64,000 bases of DNA, from the NCBI GenBank assembly GCA_041389725.1, contig JAWKRG010000004.1:124001-188000 (forward strand), read 5' to 3'. The position numbers and the translations under genes are program-made. The notes beneath the pieces were generated by a model. It had not been told where the DNA came from. It was given only the letters and a program-made list of their open reading frames with translations, and made no database searches. This document shows positions 1-8,894 of the stretch, one piece after another. This DNA comes from Polyangiaceae bacterium (GTDB lineage Bacteria > Myxococcota_A > Polyangia > Polyangiales > Polyangiaceae). Position 1 is the first letter of the stretch, and each line of letters starts with the position of its first letter.

Positions 1-1
1 G

Positions 2-358
2 CTGCTGGATCGGAAGCGCAATCGACACAACCCCGAGTCCGTCAGCTACAGCATGGTGATCCTGCGCCGCAACCATGGAGAGATCGCGGCCTTCGCCGAG
101 TTGGCCGAGAAGGATGGGGTGGGCGTGCGCTTCATGCTGCCGATGAATGACCGCGGCGGGCAGAGCTTTCTGACCGACGCGGGACTGATGCGCGAAGTGG
201 AAGCACAGCTGCGTGAAGTGGCGCGCCGTCTTCACGCGCGCGGGCAGATTGGGGACGCCCGTCGAGCCAGCGGTGAGGCCGAAGTCCTGCGAGACCGGCT
301 TGCCCGAGGCGTCCTGCGCCCCTTGCCCGACGACGTCGTGCAGCTCCGGCGCGGCTGA
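2..358 (+). CDS. C-terminal end of a probable radical SAM/SPASM-type protein (5' end outside window)
   Basis: The frame is already open at the left edge and reads LLDRKRNRHNPESVSYSMVI before the first internal ATG, so this is the tail of a longer gene and that ATG is not its start. The stretch RRNHGEIAAFAELAEKDG and the preceding NPES resemble the C-terminal half of radical SAM proteins, where a strand and helix follow the last barrel unit. The cluster-binding CxxxCxxC motif and any auxiliary-cluster cysteines would lie upstream and cannot be seen. It is followed after about 35-60 bp by the ABC-F gene on the same strand. The family call is an inference from weak similarity. Confidence 0.5.
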   Translation: MLDRKRNRHNPESVSYSMVILRRNHGEIAAFAELAEKDGVGVRFMLPMNDRGGQSFLTDAGLMREVEAQLREVARRLHARGQIGDARRASGEAEVLRDRLARGVLRPLPDDVVQLRRG

Positions 359-393
359 GGGTCTGCCAACGTCGCAATTTCCTGCAGCAGGCC

Positions 394-2049
394 TTGAAAG
401 AGCCCGGCGAAGCTGACAGCGTGCGCCCCGTGTTACGCCTCGACTCGGTCTCCAAGCGCCACGGAAAGCAGATCCTGTTCCTGGAGGCCTCCATGAGTGT
501 GAACGCCGGCGAGAAGGTCGGCCTGGTGGGTCCCAACGGTGCCGGCAAGTCCACGATCTTCCGCATGGTGGTCAAAGAGGAAGAGCCCGACGGTGGCAAC
601 GTCATTCTCGATCGCGGTGTGACCGTTGGCTACTTCAGTCAGGACGTGGGCGAGATGGCTGGCTGCAGCGTCGTGGATGCGACGATGGCGGGCGCCGGCG
701 AGGTCAGCACCCTCAAGCACGAGCTGCACGAACTGGAACACGCCATGGCCGATCCCGATCAGGCCGATGCACTGGAAGCCAACATCGAACGATTCGGCGT
801 GGTGCAGTCGCGTTTCGACGAGCTCGGCGGCTATGCGCTGGAGGCGAGGGCACGGGAGATCCTCGCTGGTCTGGGCTTTCGGGCCCAAGTGGTGGACGAC
901 GACGTCGGCAAGCTCAGCGGTGGTTGGAAGATGCGCGTGGCGCTCGCGAGGATTCTGCTGATGCGGCCGAACCTTCTGCTGCTCGACGAGCCCACGAACC
1001 ACCTGGACATCGAGAGCATCATCTGGCTGGAGCAGTTCCTGAAGGGGTTCGAGGGAGCGCTGATCATCACGTCCCACGATCGCGAGCTACTGAATCGCCT
1101 GGTGACGAAGATCGTGGAAATCGACAGTGGCGATCTCACGACCTACTCGGGCAACTACGACTTCTACGAGGCGCAACGCGAGCAACTCGCAGCTCAGGCT
1201 GAAGCCCAGTACGCGCGACAGCAGGCGATGCTAGCCAAGGAGAAAGCCTTCATCGCGCGCTTCAAGGCTCGCGCCAGCCACGCCGCCCAGGTGCAGTCAC
1301 GCGTAAAGAAGCTGGAGAAGATCGACGTCGTCGAACCTCCCAAGAAGCGACGCGTCGTCGAGTTCGAGTTTCGGCAGCCAGAGCGCTCGGGCGAGGACGT
1401 GGTCAAGCTCGAGGGCGTGCACAAGGCCTATGGCGACCTGGTGGTCTACGATCAATTCGATTTCCTGATTCGGCGTCAAGAACGTTGGTGCGTGATGGGG
1501 GTGAACGGTGCGGGCAAGTCGACGCTGCTGAAGCTCGTGGCGGGCGCGACCAAGCCCGACAGCGGCAGCGTCACGGTCGGGGCGAGCGTCAAGCTCGGCT
1601 ACTTCGCTCAGCACGCCATGGAGCTGCTGGACGCAGGGGACTCCGTGCTCGGCCACTTGGAGCGCAACTTCCCGCACGCCACGGGCGGCACGCTCCGCAC
1701 CTTGGCGGGCGCCTTCGGCTTTTCGGGTGATGATGTCGACAAGTCCTGCCGCGTTCTGTCAGGTGGCGAGAAGGCGCGCTTGGTCCTGGCCACGATGCTC
1801 TTTCATCCGCCCAACTTCCTGGTGCTGGACGAGCCCACCAACCATCTCGACATGGAGACCAAGGAAATCCTGGTCAAGGCTCTGTCCGGCTTCGAAGGCA
1901 CGATGTTGTTCGTGTCACACGATCGCAAGTTCCTCGGTGCGCTCAGCAACCGGGTGCTCGAGCTCAGCGATGGCCAGGTTCGCGCGTACGGCGGGGGCTA
2001 CACCGAGTACGTGAGCGAGAGCGGTCACGAGGCGCCGGGCGTAGGCTGA
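394..2049 (+). CDS. ABC-F family ATPase (ribosome-associated translation factor)
   Basis: This soluble protein has two ABC ATPase domains and no membrane segment, the hallmark of ABC-F proteins (EttA, Uup, YdiF types), which act in the ribosomal E site. Domain 1 has Walker A GPNGAGKST (residues 46-54), signature LSGGWKMRVALAR (about 174) and Walker B LLLLDEPTNHLD (about 195). The charged helical linker at about 245-320, rich in Lys, Arg and Gln, corresponds to the P-site tRNA-interaction region. Domain 2 has GVNGAGKST (about 369), LSGGEKARL (about 455) and LVLDEPTNHLD (about 476). All catalytic motifs look intact. The annotated start is TTG; an in-frame GTG at 421 is equally possible and removes nine residues. 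I cannot separate a housekeeping factor from a ribosome-protection resistance protein by motifs alone. Confidence 0.92.
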   Translation: MKEPGEADSVRPVLRLDSVSKRHGKQILFLEASMSVNAGEKVGLVGPNGAGKSTIFRMVVKEEEPDGGNVILDRGVTVGYFSQDVGEMAGCSVVDATMAGAGEVSTLKHELHELEHAMADPDQADALEANIERFGVVQSRFDELGGYALEARAREILAGLGFRAQVVDDDVGKLSGGWKMRVALARILLMRPNLLLLDEPTNHLDIESIIWLEQFLKGFEGALIITSHDRELLNRLVTKIVEIDSGDLTTYSGNYDFYEAQREQLAAQAEAQYARQQAMLAKEKAFIARFKARASHAAQVQSRVKKLEKIDVVEPPKKRRVVEFEFRQPERSGEDVVKLEGVHKAYGDLVVYDQFDFLIRRQERWCVMGVNGAGKSTLLKLVAGATKPDSGSVTVGASVKLGYFAQHAMELLDAGDSVLGHLERNFPHATGGTLRTLAGAFGFSGDDVDKSCRVLSGGEKARLVLATMLFHPPNFLVLDEPTNHLDMETKEILVKALSGFEGTMLFVSHDRKFLGALSNRVLELSDGQVRAYGGGYTEYVSESGHEAPGVG

Positions 2050-2071
2050 GGGCCTTCTGCCGATACGGCCG

Positions 2072-2434
2072 CTACGTGCCGATCCCTGCCGTGCGTCGAT
2101 AGTCGAGACACTGCTGACTGCCCGGTTCGAGAGCACGGCACGACTCCGGGCGCAGCTCGTAGATGCTGCAATCGAGGGCGTGCTCGCTGGTGCCGAGATG
2201 AGTGCAACTACCGTCCTCCAGCGCGGGCAGCCCCTGCATGCTGAAATGACCTGGCATGAGCGTCGCTTCCAGCCGCGCTTGGCCGGCGCGGCGCCAGCGC
2301 ACCAGATCCTCGGCGCTGACGAGAATCCTGCCGTCGGCAGCTCCGCGACAGCAGGCCGCGCAGTGGCGACAATCCTCCGTGGTGGTGGGCAGCGGCGTCG
2401 AGCTCACGAGCCAGGTCCTGACGCAGGAAAGCAT
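2072..2434 (-). CDS. YkgJ-type Cys-cluster protein (putative Zn/Fe-chelating domain)
   Basis: The small protein carries the cysteine pattern of the YkgJ family: CRHCAACCRG near residue 22, then further cysteines in CTHLG, CSIYELRPESCRALEPG and QQCLDYR. In the family these cysteines are thought to bind zinc or an iron-sulphur cluster; the physiological role is unknown. Its length (120 residues) fits the family. It converges with the ABC-F gene (22 bp between stops) and diverges from the Nudix gene, with only 23 bp between the two starts. Confidence 0.75.
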   Translation of the reverse strand: MLSCVRTWLVSSTPLPTTTEDCRHCAACCRGAADGRILVSAEDLVRWRRAGQARLEATLMPGHFSMQGLPALEDGSCTHLGTSEHALDCSIYELRPESCRALEPGSQQCLDYRRTAGIGT

Positions 2435-2457
2435 GACGCCATGCGCTCTGTTTTGGC

Positions 2458-3006
2458 ATGATGCCGGCCGTGACGCATTGGAAAGTGCTCGACGAGCGCA
2501 CGCTTCTCGAGCGGAAGTGGCTGACCATCACCGAGCAACACGTGGAGCTGCCGCGGGACGTGAAGATGGAGTTCCATCTGGTAAGTTCTCCAGATTGGAC
2601 GAGCGTACTTGCCCTGACTGCGGAACGACAGGTGGTGATCGTCGAGCAGTATCGTCACGCTCTGGGTGGGGTGAGTCGCGAACTTCCCGCAGGCGTGATC
2701 GATCCGGGGGAGTCGCCGCTGCAAGCGGCACAGCGTGAGTTGAAGGAGGAGACCGGGTACTCGGCGACGGACTGGCGCGTGCTGCAGGTGGTGCGTACGG
2801 AGCCCGTGCGCCATACGAACAGCGCACACTTCTTCTTCGCGGCCGACGCCCGCCGCACCCAAGAACCCACTCCCATGGAAGACGAGACGATTCAGGTGCG
2901 TCTTCTCGACGTGGGCGAGCTATTGCGTTGGGTGGACGATGGTCGGATCGTTCATGGCGTTCACGTCGGCGCGATCTTGCTTGCCGCCCGGCGGGGGTGG
3001 ATCTGA
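2458..3006 (+). CDS. Nudix hydrolase, ADP-ribose pyrophosphatase-like
   Basis: A complete Nudix box runs from G79 to Y101: G, E85, then REL-K-EE-T-G (R93, E94, E97, E98, G100), matching GX5EX7REUXEEXGU. The upstream strand VVIVEQYRHALG and the ELPAGVIDPGE turn are typical of the ADP-ribose/NDP-sugar pyrophosphatase subgroup, which hydrolyses nucleoside diphosphates linked to another moiety in the cytosol. Two consecutive ATG codons (2458, 2461) could start it. The stop is six bases before the corA start, so the two genes are probably co-transcribed. The substrate cannot be fixed from sequence. Confidence 0.88.
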   Translation: MMPAVTHWKVLDERTLLERKWLTITEQHVELPRDVKMEFHLVSSPDWTSVLALTAERQVVIVEQYRHALGGVSRELPAGVIDPGESPLQAAQRELKEETGYSATDWRVLQVVRTEPVRHTNSAHFFFAADARRTQEPTPMEDETIQVRLLDVGELLRWVDDGRIVHGVHVGAILLAARRGWI

Positions 3007-3012
3007 ACCGCC

Positions 3013-4179
3013 ATGAGTGCGTCCCAAGATCGTCGGCACTTGCGAGTGCATGCGCGGCGGACGCTGCCGGGGGCTGCGCCCGGAACTCTGGAGAGCGATC
3101 CCGGCGCGCCAAAGCCACGCATCCGCGTGACGCGCTTCGACGAGAAGGAGCTCGTCGAGGAGGAGCTGACGGACGTGACTGTTCTCGCTCAGTGGCGAAC
3201 CCCAGGTGCGACGTTGTGGGTGGACTGCGCCGGACTCGGTGATGCCAGCATCATCAAGCGCCTCGGGGAAGAGTTGGGCCTGCACGCGCTCTCCCTGGAG
3301 GACGTGCTCAACGTCCATCAACGTCCGAAACTGGAGGACTACGAAGACTACTTGTATGTGGTGATACGACAGTCGCCAGGCAAGGACTTTCCGGTCACCG
3401 AGCAGGTCAGCTTGTTCCTCGGCAAAGACTTCGTCGCCACCTTTCAGGAAGATGAGTTCGACTGGTTCCAGCCTGTGCGGGAACGCTTGCGACGATCACC
3501 GAGCCGAGTGCGGCGCAGCGGAAGTGACTTCCTGGCCTACTCGCTGCTCGATGCGGTCGTCGACCACTACTTTCCACTGCTGGAGCAGACGGGTGAGCGA
3601 TTGGAGCAACTCGAAGAGGAAGTGGTCAACGCGCCGTCACCGGGCATTCCGGCTCGACTTTTGGCGGTGCGCCATGAGCTGCTGGCTCTGCGCCGCGCTA
3701 TCTGGCCGCTGCGTGAGGTCATCTCGGCGCTACAGCGAGAAGACTCCGAGATCGTCAGCCAAGAGACGCGCGTGTATCTGCGTGACTGTTACGACCACGT
3801 CGTTCAGCTGATCGACGTGCTGGAAAGCCTGCGTGAGGTGCCAGGAAGCTTGATGGACGTGTACCTCTCCAGCGTCAGCAACCGCATGAACGAGGTGATG
3901 AAGGTACTCACCGTCATTGCCACGGTGTTCATCCCGCTCACTTTCGTCTCGTCGATCTATGGCATGAACTTCGACCCCAAGAGTTCCCCCTTCAACATGC
4001 CGGAACTCACTTGGTATTGGGGCTATCCCTTCGCGCTGCTGTTGATGGCGCTGATCGCGGTCGGGTTGCTCGTCTACTTCCGCCGTCAAGGTTGGCTCGG
4101 CGAGTCCCGCGCGGTGCGCAGGCTGCGGGAGCGTGGCAAACGACCTCGGACGCTCCAGCGACGCCAGCGCACACCCTGA
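3013..4179 (+). CDS. corA: CorA-family divalent cation (Mg2+/Co2+) transporter
   Basis: The C-terminus has the CorA signature YGMNFDP (GMN at residues 317-319) at the end of the first membrane helix, followed by a short loop (MPELTWYWGYP) and a second helix (FALLLMALIAVGLLVYF) with a basic tail. The N-terminal 300 residues form the usual cytosolic funnel with long helices. The family makes pentameric channels importing Mg2+, with Co2+ and Ni2+ as alternates, across the inner membrane. The N-terminus is about 35 residues longer than most CorA proteins. The gene follows the Nudix gene by six bases and converges with the Cys-rich lipoprotein gene. Confidence 0.93.
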   Translation: MSASQDRRHLRVHARRTLPGAAPGTLESDPGAPKPRIRVTRFDEKELVEEELTDVTVLAQWRTPGATLWVDCAGLGDASIIKRLGEELGLHALSLEDVLNVHQRPKLEDYEDYLYVVIRQSPGKDFPVTEQVSLFLGKDFVATFQEDEFDWFQPVRERLRRSPSRVRRSGSDFLAYSLLDAVVDHYFPLLEQTGERLEQLEEEVVNAPSPGIPARLLAVRHELLALRRAIWPLREVISALQREDSEIVSQETRVYLRDCYDHVVQLIDVLESLREVPGSLMDVYLSSVSNRMNEVMKVLTVIATVFIPLTFVSSIYGMNFDPKSSPFNMPELTWYWGYPFALLLMALIAVGLLVYFRRQGWLGESRAVRRLRERGKRPRTLQRRQRTP

Positions 4180-4242
4180 CGGGCGGAAGCACGTCGGCAC
4201 TCCCCGAATCCTGCGACGAAGCGCGCCCAACCTTGGCTGCGT

Positions 4243-5727
4243 TCAGATGCAATTGACACCGTCAGGGGAGCAGCAGGCACCGGACCCAACCGGGATGCAC
4301 GTCTGGGGACCGCTGCACTTGCCGCACAGCACGCTGCCGCCGCAGCCGTTGTCCCGCGTTCCACACTCCGCCCCGTTGCAGGCTTCCGCCACCGTCTTCG
4401 GCAGGCAGCAAGCGCTATTGTGGCACACATAGCCGCCAGAGCAGCCACAGTCTGCTGGGCAGTTGCTACAGTTCTCGCCCGCGTTGCAGGTGCCATTGCC
4501 GCACAGGCTGGTCGACTGGCATGCGCCAGATGAGTTGCAGGTTTGTCCTGAGGCGCAGTTTCCACAGCTTCCGCCGCAGCCATCGGACCCGCACTGCTTG
4601 TTCGCGCAGTTTGGAGTGCAGCAGCTGTTTTGGTAGCAGGTCTTTCCGCTGGCGCAGCCGCAGTCCGCCGGGCAATTCCCACAGTTCTCGCCGCTGCCGC
4701 AGCTGCCGTTGCCACAAGCGCTGACGCATTGCCCAGAGCTGCAAGTCGTCCCGGATGCGCAGTTGCCGCAGCTTCCACCGCAGCCGTTGGAGCCGCACTT
4801 GTTCGTGCCGCAGTTGGGCGTACAGCAACTGCCCTGGTAGCAGGTCTTGCCGCTCGTGCAGCCGCAGTCTTGGCCGCAGTTGCTGCAGTTCTCGCCGCTA
4901 TCGCACTTGCCGTTGCCGCACACGGCGTCGGGCACGCACTGTCCGCCGCTACAACTACTTCCTGCTGCGCAGCTTCCGCAGCTTCCGCCGCAACCATTGG
5001 AGCCACACTTGTTGCTGCCACAGCTTGGAGTACAACAGCTGTTCGAGACACAACTCCCAGTCGTGCATTTACAGTCCGCGCAGTTGCCGCAGGTCTCCCC
5101 CAGCGTGCTGTCACACTTGCCATTGCCGCAGCTCGTTGACGCAACGCACTTGTTCGCCTGGCAGATCTTTCCACTGGCGCAAGTGCCGCAAGGCTTGCCA
5201 CAACCGTCGTCGCCACATTCGTTGCCGGCTGCGCACGTCGACGTGCAGCACTTGCCAGCCACGCAACTCCCGCCCACGCAGCCGCAGTCGAGGGGGCACG
5301 ATTCACAGGTTTCGCCCTCGTCGCACTTGCCGTTGCCGCAGCTAGCTTGCGCGATGCAGGCGCCCTGGTCGCAGACGTTTCCAGCAGGGCAGTTGCCGCA
5401 GAAGACTTGACCCTCGCAACCGTCGTCGGCCGAACCGCACTCGAGCTGCAGCTCCTTGCATGTCTTGGAAGGGCAACCAGGTTCGCACTGGCCCGCACCG
5501 CTACAGATCAGGCCCGCGCTGCACTTGCCACAGTCCAAGAGAACGCCACAACCGTCGGCGAGGGACCCGCACTCGACACCGGCGCTCTCGCAGCTGCTCG
5601 GAATGCAACCGTCCGTACCAGCGTCAACTGCGGTGGGGTCGCCCTTCAAGTCGTCCAGAGATGAGAGCGAGCAACCGGCCAACCAAGTGACGCTCGCGTA
5701 CAGACCCGCAATGACGACTCCCCGCAT
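4243..5727 (-). CDS. Cys-rich repeat lipoprotein, paralogue of the one at 45.5-47 kb
   Basis: The N-terminus (MRGVVIAGLYASVTWLAGC) is a lipoprotein signal with lipobox LAGC, followed by SLSSLDDLKG. The remainder is almost entirely a cysteine-rich repeat of about 55-60 residues: CGNGKC, then GE-C-NC-DCGC, a second block ending in CC-P-C, then KCGSNGCGGSCG and a short C-x(5)-C unit. Six or so repeats are visible. Such a protein would be a disulphide-rigidified surface or periplasmic lipoprotein. The closest relative in the window is the gene at 45456-46952, with the same N-terminal SLDDLKG motif and repeat grammar. Function unknown. Long open frames on the opposite strand are a composition artefact of the repeated Cys/Gly codons. 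Confidence 0.82.
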   Translation of the reverse strand: MRGVVIAGLYASVTWLAGCSLSSLDDLKGDPTAVDAGTDGCIPSSCESAGVECGSLADGCGVLLDCGKCSAGLICSGAGQCEPGCPSKTCKELQLECGSADDGCEGQVFCGNCPAGNVCDQGACIAQASCGNGKCDEGETCESCPLDCGCVGGSCVAGKCCTSTCAAGNECGDDGCGKPCGTCASGKICQANKCVASTSCGNGKCDSTLGETCGNCADCKCTTGSCVSNSCCTPSCGSNKCGSNGCGGSCGSCAAGSSCSGGQCVPDAVCGNGKCDSGENCSNCGQDCGCTSGKTCYQGSCCTPNCGTNKCGSNGCGGSCGNCASGTTCSSGQCVSACGNGSCGSGENCGNCPADCGCASGKTCYQNSCCTPNCANKQCGSDGCGGSCGNCASGQTCNSSGACQSTSLCGNGTCNAGENCSNCPADCGCSGGYVCHNSACCLPKTVAEACNGAECGTRDNGCGGSVLCGKCSGPQTCIPVGSGACCSPDGVNCI

Positions 5728-5867
5728 CCCCGACAGTGGTGCATGCGGTGTGCCACGCGCGGGCTAGCGTGGCTTACACATTTGCCTAGGCGGCATGGAC
5801 TGGCTGCCCACACCGGAATGGACGGTGCTTCCCGACAGGCACCGTTGTAGGTGGACGTGCGCGTAGA

Positions 5868-6440
5868 TCAAAGCCAGCGAACGAGAAAGCGGCAGCTGCC
5901 GCGGGGCTCGCTCAGGTCCGCAATCTCCACGCCGAGCAGCTTGGCGCCCGACACTTCGACGGTGGCGGACAGGGTGCCGCGCAAGCCGCCCGCGTACAGC
6001 GGCAGGGAGTACTCCTTCGCGGGAAAGCCGTCCAACTCCACCGTCGCACTTCCTTCGCGCACCTCGGAGGTGCCCACGCTGCCGAGCCCCCGTGTCTGTG
6101 AGGAGTACGCGAGGTCCACGCGGCGCATCAGCCCGTCCGTTCCTGCTCGCGACGCGATGCTGAAGAAGCCACGCAGCAGGCGCGACCCGCCGAACTCCTT
6201 GATGATGTCGTGCCACATGCGCGTGTGGCGCGCTTCGCCCATGACCTGCGCAATGGCTCCGCACAGATCCATATGTGGTGACATTTCGACCCAGCCGATG
6301 CCCAGGGGCTGGGTGATGGCGGACGCTGTGGTCGGCCCAAGGGCGGCAAGTACGCTTTGGCGCTCCGGGTCCGGGCATTGCTGCAAGCGACCCCAGATCA
6401 GCTGTGAGATGGCTGCTCGGATCTGTCGCTGCGTTTCCAC
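5868..6440 (-). CDS. DUF2378/TIGR02265-like protein (myxobacterial family), tentative
   Basis: A 190-residue protein with no signal peptide. The layout resembles the myxobacterial TIGR02265/DUF2378 family: an N-terminal helix ending in ALGPTTASAI, a helical core with an aromatic region (WHDIIKEFGGSRLLRGFF), and a C-terminal strand with a Cys-Arg-Phe-x(3)-Trp ending (SCRFLVRW). Members are numerous in myxobacteria and of unknown function; the fold is related to small-ligand-sensing domains. The family assignment is by eye and could be wrong. It is monocistronic by context: 140 bp separate it from the Cys-rich lipoprotein start, and the divergent metalloprotease starts about 200 bp away. Confidence 0.5.
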   Translation of the reverse strand: METQRQIRAAISQLIWGRLQQCPDPERQSVLAALGPTTASAITQPLGIGWVEMSPHMDLCGAIAQVMGEARHTRMWHDIIKEFGGSRLLRGFFSIASRAGTDGLMRRVDLAYSSQTRGLGSVGTSEVREGSATVELDGFPAKEYSLPLYAGGLRGTLSATVEVSGAKLLGVEIADLSEPRGSCRFLVRWL

Positions 6441-6644
6441 TGCTACGCGCCCCGTACACGAATCCTAGGCGCGCATCGCAGTCTGCGTCGACCCGCCCTG
6501 CGTTTCCCGTGGAATTCGCGTGAAAACCGCGCGCCGCAGCTGCTGGCGACGCGGAGCTTGGAACGCGGGCCCACCAGAGGAATCCCACCCACGCTTAAGG
6601 TTCCTTATCTGGCGATCAGCCTAGCGCCGTGGAACTCAAACCCC

Positions 6645-8138
6645 ATGAAGGCGCTGCGCATGGGGTCCGTGGTCGTGACGTGTTGGGTCGTAGGCTGCGG
6701 AAGCAGCGAGAGCTCGGAGCGAGTGCCTTGTACGGACCCGACTTGCGCGGCATCGGGGGGCGCGGGGAATGTGCCTGGCGCGCAGCTCACCGCTGCCCCC
6801 GGCATCCAGGTGACGCAGGTTGCCGTGTATCAGGGGGTGAAGCGGGTGCTGTGGCCCGCGACCGAGAGCACGCAAGTTCCCCTCGTGGCGGGGCGGGACA
6901 CCTTGTTGCGCGTCTTCTATCAAACCGACGCGGCCTACGATGGCAGCCCGCTAGTGGCGAAGCTGGCACTTGCCGACGGTCAGGACGATCTCCAACTGCC
7001 GCTACAGCCGGCTCCGGCATCGGTGGAAGGTGATCTGACGACCACCGTGAACTTCGTCATCCCGGGCGCGCGCGTCGGCGCGACGCTCGACTACTCCGTC
7101 GTTTTGGGCAGCCTGTCGAGCGCGACTGAAAACCCGGCCGCGCGCTTGGTGGGCACGGTAGCGGTGGAAGGCAAGGCCAACACCTTTCGCGTGATGCTGG
7201 TGCCCTTCGCCTATGACGCAGACGGCAGCGGTCGCCTGCCGGATACTTCCGAAGCGGCGGTCGCGTCCTATCGCGAACGGCTCCTGGGAATGTACCCAGT
7301 GTCGAACGTGGAGGTTTCGCTGCACGCGCCGGTGTCGTGGGCCAGCGCGATTGCTGCGAACGGCAATGGGTGGCAGCAGGTCGGACTGCACCTCTACAAC
7401 CTGCGTCAGCAGGAGCAGATCGCCGACGACGTCTATCTCTATGGCGTGTTCATGCCTCGGAACTCGCTCTACGAGTTCTGCGGCGCGGGCTGTCTCCTCG
7501 GTGTCACGCTGCTGAACGACACGCCCACGGACGTTGGCAACGTCGGTCTTCGTCTGGCCTTGGGCGTCGGTTTCCCGGAGACGACCACCAACACCGCTGC
7601 GCACGAGCTAGGTCACGCCCACGGCAGACGTCACGCCAATTGCGGTCCGGGACTCGACCCTCAGTCGGTCGATCCGACCTACCCTCACGCCGGCGCCTCG
7701 ATTGGCGACTGGGGCTGGGATCTGGTGCGCGGCGCACTCAAGGACCCGGCTCAGTTCAAGGACATCATGAGCTACTGCGACCCGCAGTGGATCTCTGGCT
7801 ACAACTACTCGGCTCTCTACGCGCGCATGCAGAACGTGAACCTGCCGAGCTGGCAGGCAAGCTCCGACGTGCGCTTCGACTACTGGATGGCGAGCATCGG
7901 TCCCGACGGGCACGCCACCTGGCAGCACGCGTCTTTGCCGCGGCCTGTCGAATCCGGTCGCGAGATCGAGGTGGAAGTCCGCGCCGCGGGCATGCGGCGA
8001 CAGCGACAAGCACGCCTCGTTCGCTGGGATCACATGCCGGGGGGCTTTCTCTTCGTGCCCGACGATGGGAGTGAGTTTCAAAGCTTGGAATGGAGCGATG
8101 AGGGAGTGTCCCGCACGCTCGAAATGGGCTCGCGCTGA
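6645..8138 (+). CDS. Lipoprotein metalloprotease with metzincin-type zinc site
   Basis: I chose the ATG at 6645 because it places a clean lipoprotein signal (MKALRMGSVVVTCWVVGC, lipobox VVGC) at the start; the upstream in-frame extension has no signal. The zinc site HELGHAHGRRH (residues 320-330) fits the metzincin consensus HExxHxxGxxH, with E321 as general base. A candidate Met-turn, DIMSYCD (M375), lies 45 residues further, as expected for that clan. An N-terminal beta-rich region of about 250 residues precedes the catalytic domain. It should be an outer-surface or periplasmic zinc endopeptidase; the substrate is unknown. The next gene follows after 31 bp on the same strand. Confidence 0.8.
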   Translation: MKALRMGSVVVTCWVVGCGSSESSERVPCTDPTCAASGGAGNVPGAQLTAAPGIQVTQVAVYQGVKRVLWPATESTQVPLVAGRDTLLRVFYQTDAAYDGSPLVAKLALADGQDDLQLPLQPAPASVEGDLTTTVNFVIPGARVGATLDYSVVLGSLSSATENPAARLVGTVAVEGKANTFRVMLVPFAYDADGSGRLPDTSEAAVASYRERLLGMYPVSNVEVSLHAPVSWASAIAANGNGWQQVGLHLYNLRQQEQIADDVYLYGVFMPRNSLYEFCGAGCLLGVTLLNDTPTDVGNVGLRLALGVGFPETTTNTAAHELGHAHGRRHANCGPGLDPQSVDPTYPHAGASIGDWGWDLVRGALKDPAQFKDIMSYCDPQWISGYNYSALYARMQNVNLPSWQASSDVRFDYWMASIGPDGHATWQHASLPRPVESGREIEVEVRAAGMRRQRQARLVRWDHMPGGFLFVPDDGSEFQSLEWSDEGVSRTLEMGSR

Positions 8139-8159
8139 CGCGCGGCGGATCGAACATCT

Positions 8160-8165
8160 GGAGGA
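8160..8165 (+). promoter_or_regulatory. Ribosome binding site GGAGGA for the 8170 gene
   Basis: GGAGGA lies four bases upstream of ATG 8170 and decides that start over an upstream in-frame ATG at 8065, which falls inside the metalloprotease gene. The 12 bases ATCTGGAGGACG are identical to those preceding the lipoprotein start at 24125. Confidence 0.8.
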
Positions 8166-8169
8166 CGAC

Positions 8170-8754
8170 ATGCGGACGACAATCTTGGGCTGCGTGATGC
8201 TGCTAGGGCTCTCGGGATGCTCGGCATCCGGGGGCAATGACGGTGTCGGTGGCGGTAGCAGCGGTGGCAGTAACGGGGGCGCGGGCTCCGTCAGCGCAGG
8301 AGGCGTGGGTGCGGGCGGAGTCACGGGCGGCCAGAGCGGCGGCAGTGTCGGAATCGGTGCGACCCCAGGCAGCGGTGGGTTTGCGGCAGCAGGAGGCGGA
8401 GGCACGGCCGGCGGTGGTACCGGAGCTGGCCCCGGGACACCCGGCAGCGGTGGTGCTGGCGGCGGGACTGCTACCCAGTGTTCCGTCCAAGTTCAGAACC
8501 CAAACCCTGCGTGCAATGGCTGCGTCGGTGCGGCTTGCTGCACTCAGCTCCAAGCCTGCGCCGGGGATCAAGCGTGCGCCGGCGTCAACAACTGCATGGC
8601 CCAGAACGGTCAATCTTGCGCCAACAGTCAATCTCAGCAGGAGTTCGAAGCGTGCGCACAACAGGTCTGCCCAGGGCAACCCGCAGCGGCGTTCCAGAGC
8701 TGGATGGCTGCGCAGGTCTGCATGGCGACCAGCTGCTCCGCACAGTGCAGCTGA
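8170..8754 (+). CDS. Small lipoprotein with Gly-rich stalk and C-terminal Cys-rich domain
   Basis: The protein (194 residues) begins MRTTILGCVMLLGLSGC, a lipoprotein signal with lipobox LSGC. A low-complexity stalk of about 85 residues (Gly, Ser, Ala, Thr) follows, then a compact C-terminal domain of about 85 residues with many cysteines in pairs (CNGCVGAACC, CAGDQACAGVNNC, CANS, CSAQC). This stalk-plus-head plan recurs through the window. Head-domain function unknown. A strong hairpin terminator follows the stop by 15 bp, so the gene ends its transcription unit. Confidence 0.75.
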   Translation: MRTTILGCVMLLGLSGCSASGGNDGVGGGSSGGSNGGAGSVSAGGVGAGGVTGGQSGGSVGIGATPGSGGFAAAGGGGTAGGGTGAGPGTPGSGGAGGGTATQCSVQVQNPNPACNGCVGAACCTQLQACAGDQACAGVNNCMAQNGQSCANSQSQQEFEACAQQVCPGQPAAAFQSWMAAQVCMATSCSAQCS

Positions 8755-8769
8755 GCTGACGCATCATCA

Positions 8770-8812
8770 GGCGTGGTGGTGGCGACGCACCCCTCTTCGC
8801 CACCATCACGCC
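8770..8812 (+). terminator. Strong hairpin terminator after the stalked lipoprotein gene
   Basis: A 16-bp stem (8770-8785 pairing with 8797-8812) is perfect except for one G-U pair, around an 11-base loop. It starts 15 bp after the stop codon at 8754 and is followed by CTCTCTT rather than a pure T run. It is the strongest stem seen in the window. Confidence 0.75.
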
Positions 8813-8894
8813 GCTCTCTTGCGGGAAGGGTTTGACACGCTGCTGCCCTGCCCGCATCTTGACGCGGCGCATGGAAAGCGAAGCGTCGGAGACC

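Noticed and set aside
4630..5410. Long open frames on the plus strand across the Cys-rich lipoprotein
   Set aside because: They read through the repeated Cys/Gly codons of the minus-strand gene and give low-complexity Ala/Thr- or Arg/Ser-rich peptides without a start context or family match.
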